A stretch of 64,000 nucleotides of DNA from JAAYDI01 sp052034005 (GTDB lineage Bacteria > Planctomycetota > Planctomycetia > Pirellulales > Pirellulaceae). The notes below the pieces were generated by a model, which had not been told where the DNA came from, made no database searches, and saw only the letters and a program-made list of their open reading frames with translations. Where the stretch lies: contig JBPOJB010000061.1 of assembly GCA_052034005.1 (NCBI GenBank), positions 1 through 64,000 on the forward strand, written 5' to 3'. Of this stretch, positions 63,189 to 64,000 are shown piece after piece. The stretch's first letter is position 1. Each line of letters opens with the position of its first letter. The position numbers were made by a program, and so were the translations under genes.

Positions 63189-64000
63189 ATGGTCTTCAAC
63201 TCAGACGGTCGTGCAGTGCAGCGGCGCACGTTTCTATCGCAGTTGGGCGGCCTGGTTGCGGCGGCAAGTCTGGCCGGCGCCGGCAAGGCGGCCGCGGACG
63301 ATGGCACGCCGGCCACAGCAGCCGAGTTGCCGACGATTTCCCTGGGAAAGCACACCCTCACGCGGCTCGTAGCCGGCTGGAACCCGATCGGCGGTTATTC
63401 CTATCTGGGACCGCACACGGATCGGCACATGAAGGAATATTTCACGGCCGACCAGACGGTGTCGTTCCTGCTCGACTGTGAGAAAGCGGGCATCAATGTC
63501 CACCAGTTCTCGCTCGGCGAGACGACGGTCGAAGTCTTGCAGCGCGTACGAGAGCAGGGATCGCAAATGCAGTTCCTCGGTCTGCATTCCGGCTTGGACG
63601 GCATCGCCGGGATAATCCAGGACACGCAACCCATCGCTCTGGCCCATCACGGCGGCGCCACCGACCACCTGTTCCACGAGGGCCGGCGCCAGGAGGTCCA
63701 CGACTACGTCAAGAAAGTGCACGACCACGGCATCCTGGCGGGTGTATCGGCGCATAATCCGGATTGCATTCGAACGATCGCCGACGAAGGCTGGGAAGTG
63801 GACTTCTTCATGTGCTGCTTCTACTTCCTGACGCGCCAGACGCCGCCTGCCGGAGCGGCCGCGCCGGGAGCCGATACACTCCAGATCGACTATCCGTTCT
63901 ATCGCGCCGACCCGGAGATCATGACCAGCGTGATCCGGGGCGTGGACCAGCCCTGCCTGGGCTTCAAGATCCTCGGCGCGGGACGCCTGTGCCATGATCA
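63189..64000 (+). CDS. Tat-exported aldo/keto-reductase-like TIM-barrel protein (3'-truncated by window)
   Basis: The first 270 residues of a protein that runs off the window end with no stop. The Tat signal is VQRRTFLSQLGGLVAAAS (residues about 10-27). The start of the mature part, TISLGKHTLTRLVAGWNPIGGYSY, is like the first strand of planctomycete aldo/keto reductases. DCEKAGINVHQFSLGE, LVALAHHG-like (IALAHHGGATDH) and GILAGVSAHNPD follow as barrel strands. The usual AKR catalytic tetrad is not evident in this portion, so a non-reductase role is possible. The start is ATG at 63189 with GAGGAG upstream; a TACAAT hexamer at 63055-63060 may be the -10. Divergent from the sialidase gene. Confidence 0.8.
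   Translation, partial: MVFNSDGRAVQRRTFLSQLGGLVAAASLAGAGKAAADDGTPATAAELPTISLGKHTLTRLVAGWNPIGGYSYLGPHTDRHMKEYFTADQTVSFLLDCEKAGINVHQFSLGETTVEVLQRVREQGSQMQFLGLHSGLDGIAGIIQDTQPIALAHHGGATDHLFHEGRRQEVHDYVKKVHDHGILAGVSAHNPDCIRTIADEGWEVDFFMCCFYFLTRQTPPAGAAAPGADTLQIDYPFYRADPEIMTSVIRGVDQPCLGFKILGAGRLCHD

Noticed and set aside
1..64000. CRISPR array, prophage, transposon or integron
   Set aside because: No regularly spaced direct repeats, no transposase, integrase or phage structural gene, and base composition is even across the window.

Overview
The window is uniformly GC-rich (roughly 65%) and reads as chromosomal DNA of a planctomycete, most likely of the Pirellulales type. The pointers are a DUF1559 pseudopilin (TVELLVV-type N-methylation helix plus C-terminal H-x9-DG), a tandem pair of the prenyltransferase/squalene-oxidase-repeat proteins common in that group, many Tat-exported (RRxFL) Gfo/Idh/MocA and TIM-barrel proteins, and a set of exported carbohydrate-active enzymes. 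I assign this from recognised families, not from a marker-gene search. There is no CRISPR array, transposase, integrase, prophage or rRNA operon. One tRNA gene is present, tRNA-Pro(CGG).

Layout. 0-3 kb: tRNA-Pro with its own promoter and terminator, a hairpin-rich non-coding stretch, recJ and rpmG (all reverse strand). 3-7.2 kb: two paralogous membrane-anchored alpha/alpha-toroid proteins and an OmpH/Skp-like periplasmic chaperone, closed by a textbook terminator. 7.2-9.1 kb: a crotonase-family gene, a candidate non-coding RNA ending in a strong intrinsic terminator, and a small unknown gene. 9.8-17 kb: an RpoD-family sigma factor, metF, a GlmU-like sugar nucleotidyltransferase, a membrane diguanylate cyclase converging on a Flp pilin, and a peroxiredoxin operon. 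17-24 kb: galM, an exported Gfo/Idh/MocA protein, an exported TIM-barrel protein, a secreted protein of eight internal repeats, and a DUF1559 pseudopilin.

24-31 kb: a PfkB sugar/nucleoside kinase, an ABC ATPase, and an ABC permease fused to an M1-type aminopeptidase, followed by an exported sugar-isomerase-fold protein. 31-38.7 kb: a GH13 alpha-glucanase, a FadL-type porin, a HEPN-domain protein, an exported HExxH peptidase and an exported protein-isoaspartate methyltransferase. 38.9-49 kb: a second exported Gfo/Idh/MocA protein, a secreted TIM-barrel glycosidase-like protein, a zinc-ribbon protein, mutM, a GNAT acetyltransferase and a 1,346-residue secreted multidomain protein. 49-55.6 kb: a complete tripartite RND efflux system. 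55.6-64 kb: a GH51 arabinofuranosidase, a GH99-like/CBM9 protein, a sialidase translationally coupled to an alpha/beta hydrolase, and the start of an exported aldo/keto-reductase-like gene cut by the window end.

The carbohydrate genes are scattered single units and divergent pairs, not a SusCD-style locus. With the exported oxidoreductases, isomerase and epimerase they suggest a lifestyle of degrading complex polysaccharides with much sugar chemistry outside the cytoplasm. The most interesting observations are the TonB-like transmembrane signature (S-x3-H-x6-L) on both prenyltransferase-repeat proteins, the terminator-backed candidate ncRNA at 8.27-8.57 kb, the eight-repeat secreted protein, and the nested-hairpin element near 0.5 kb.
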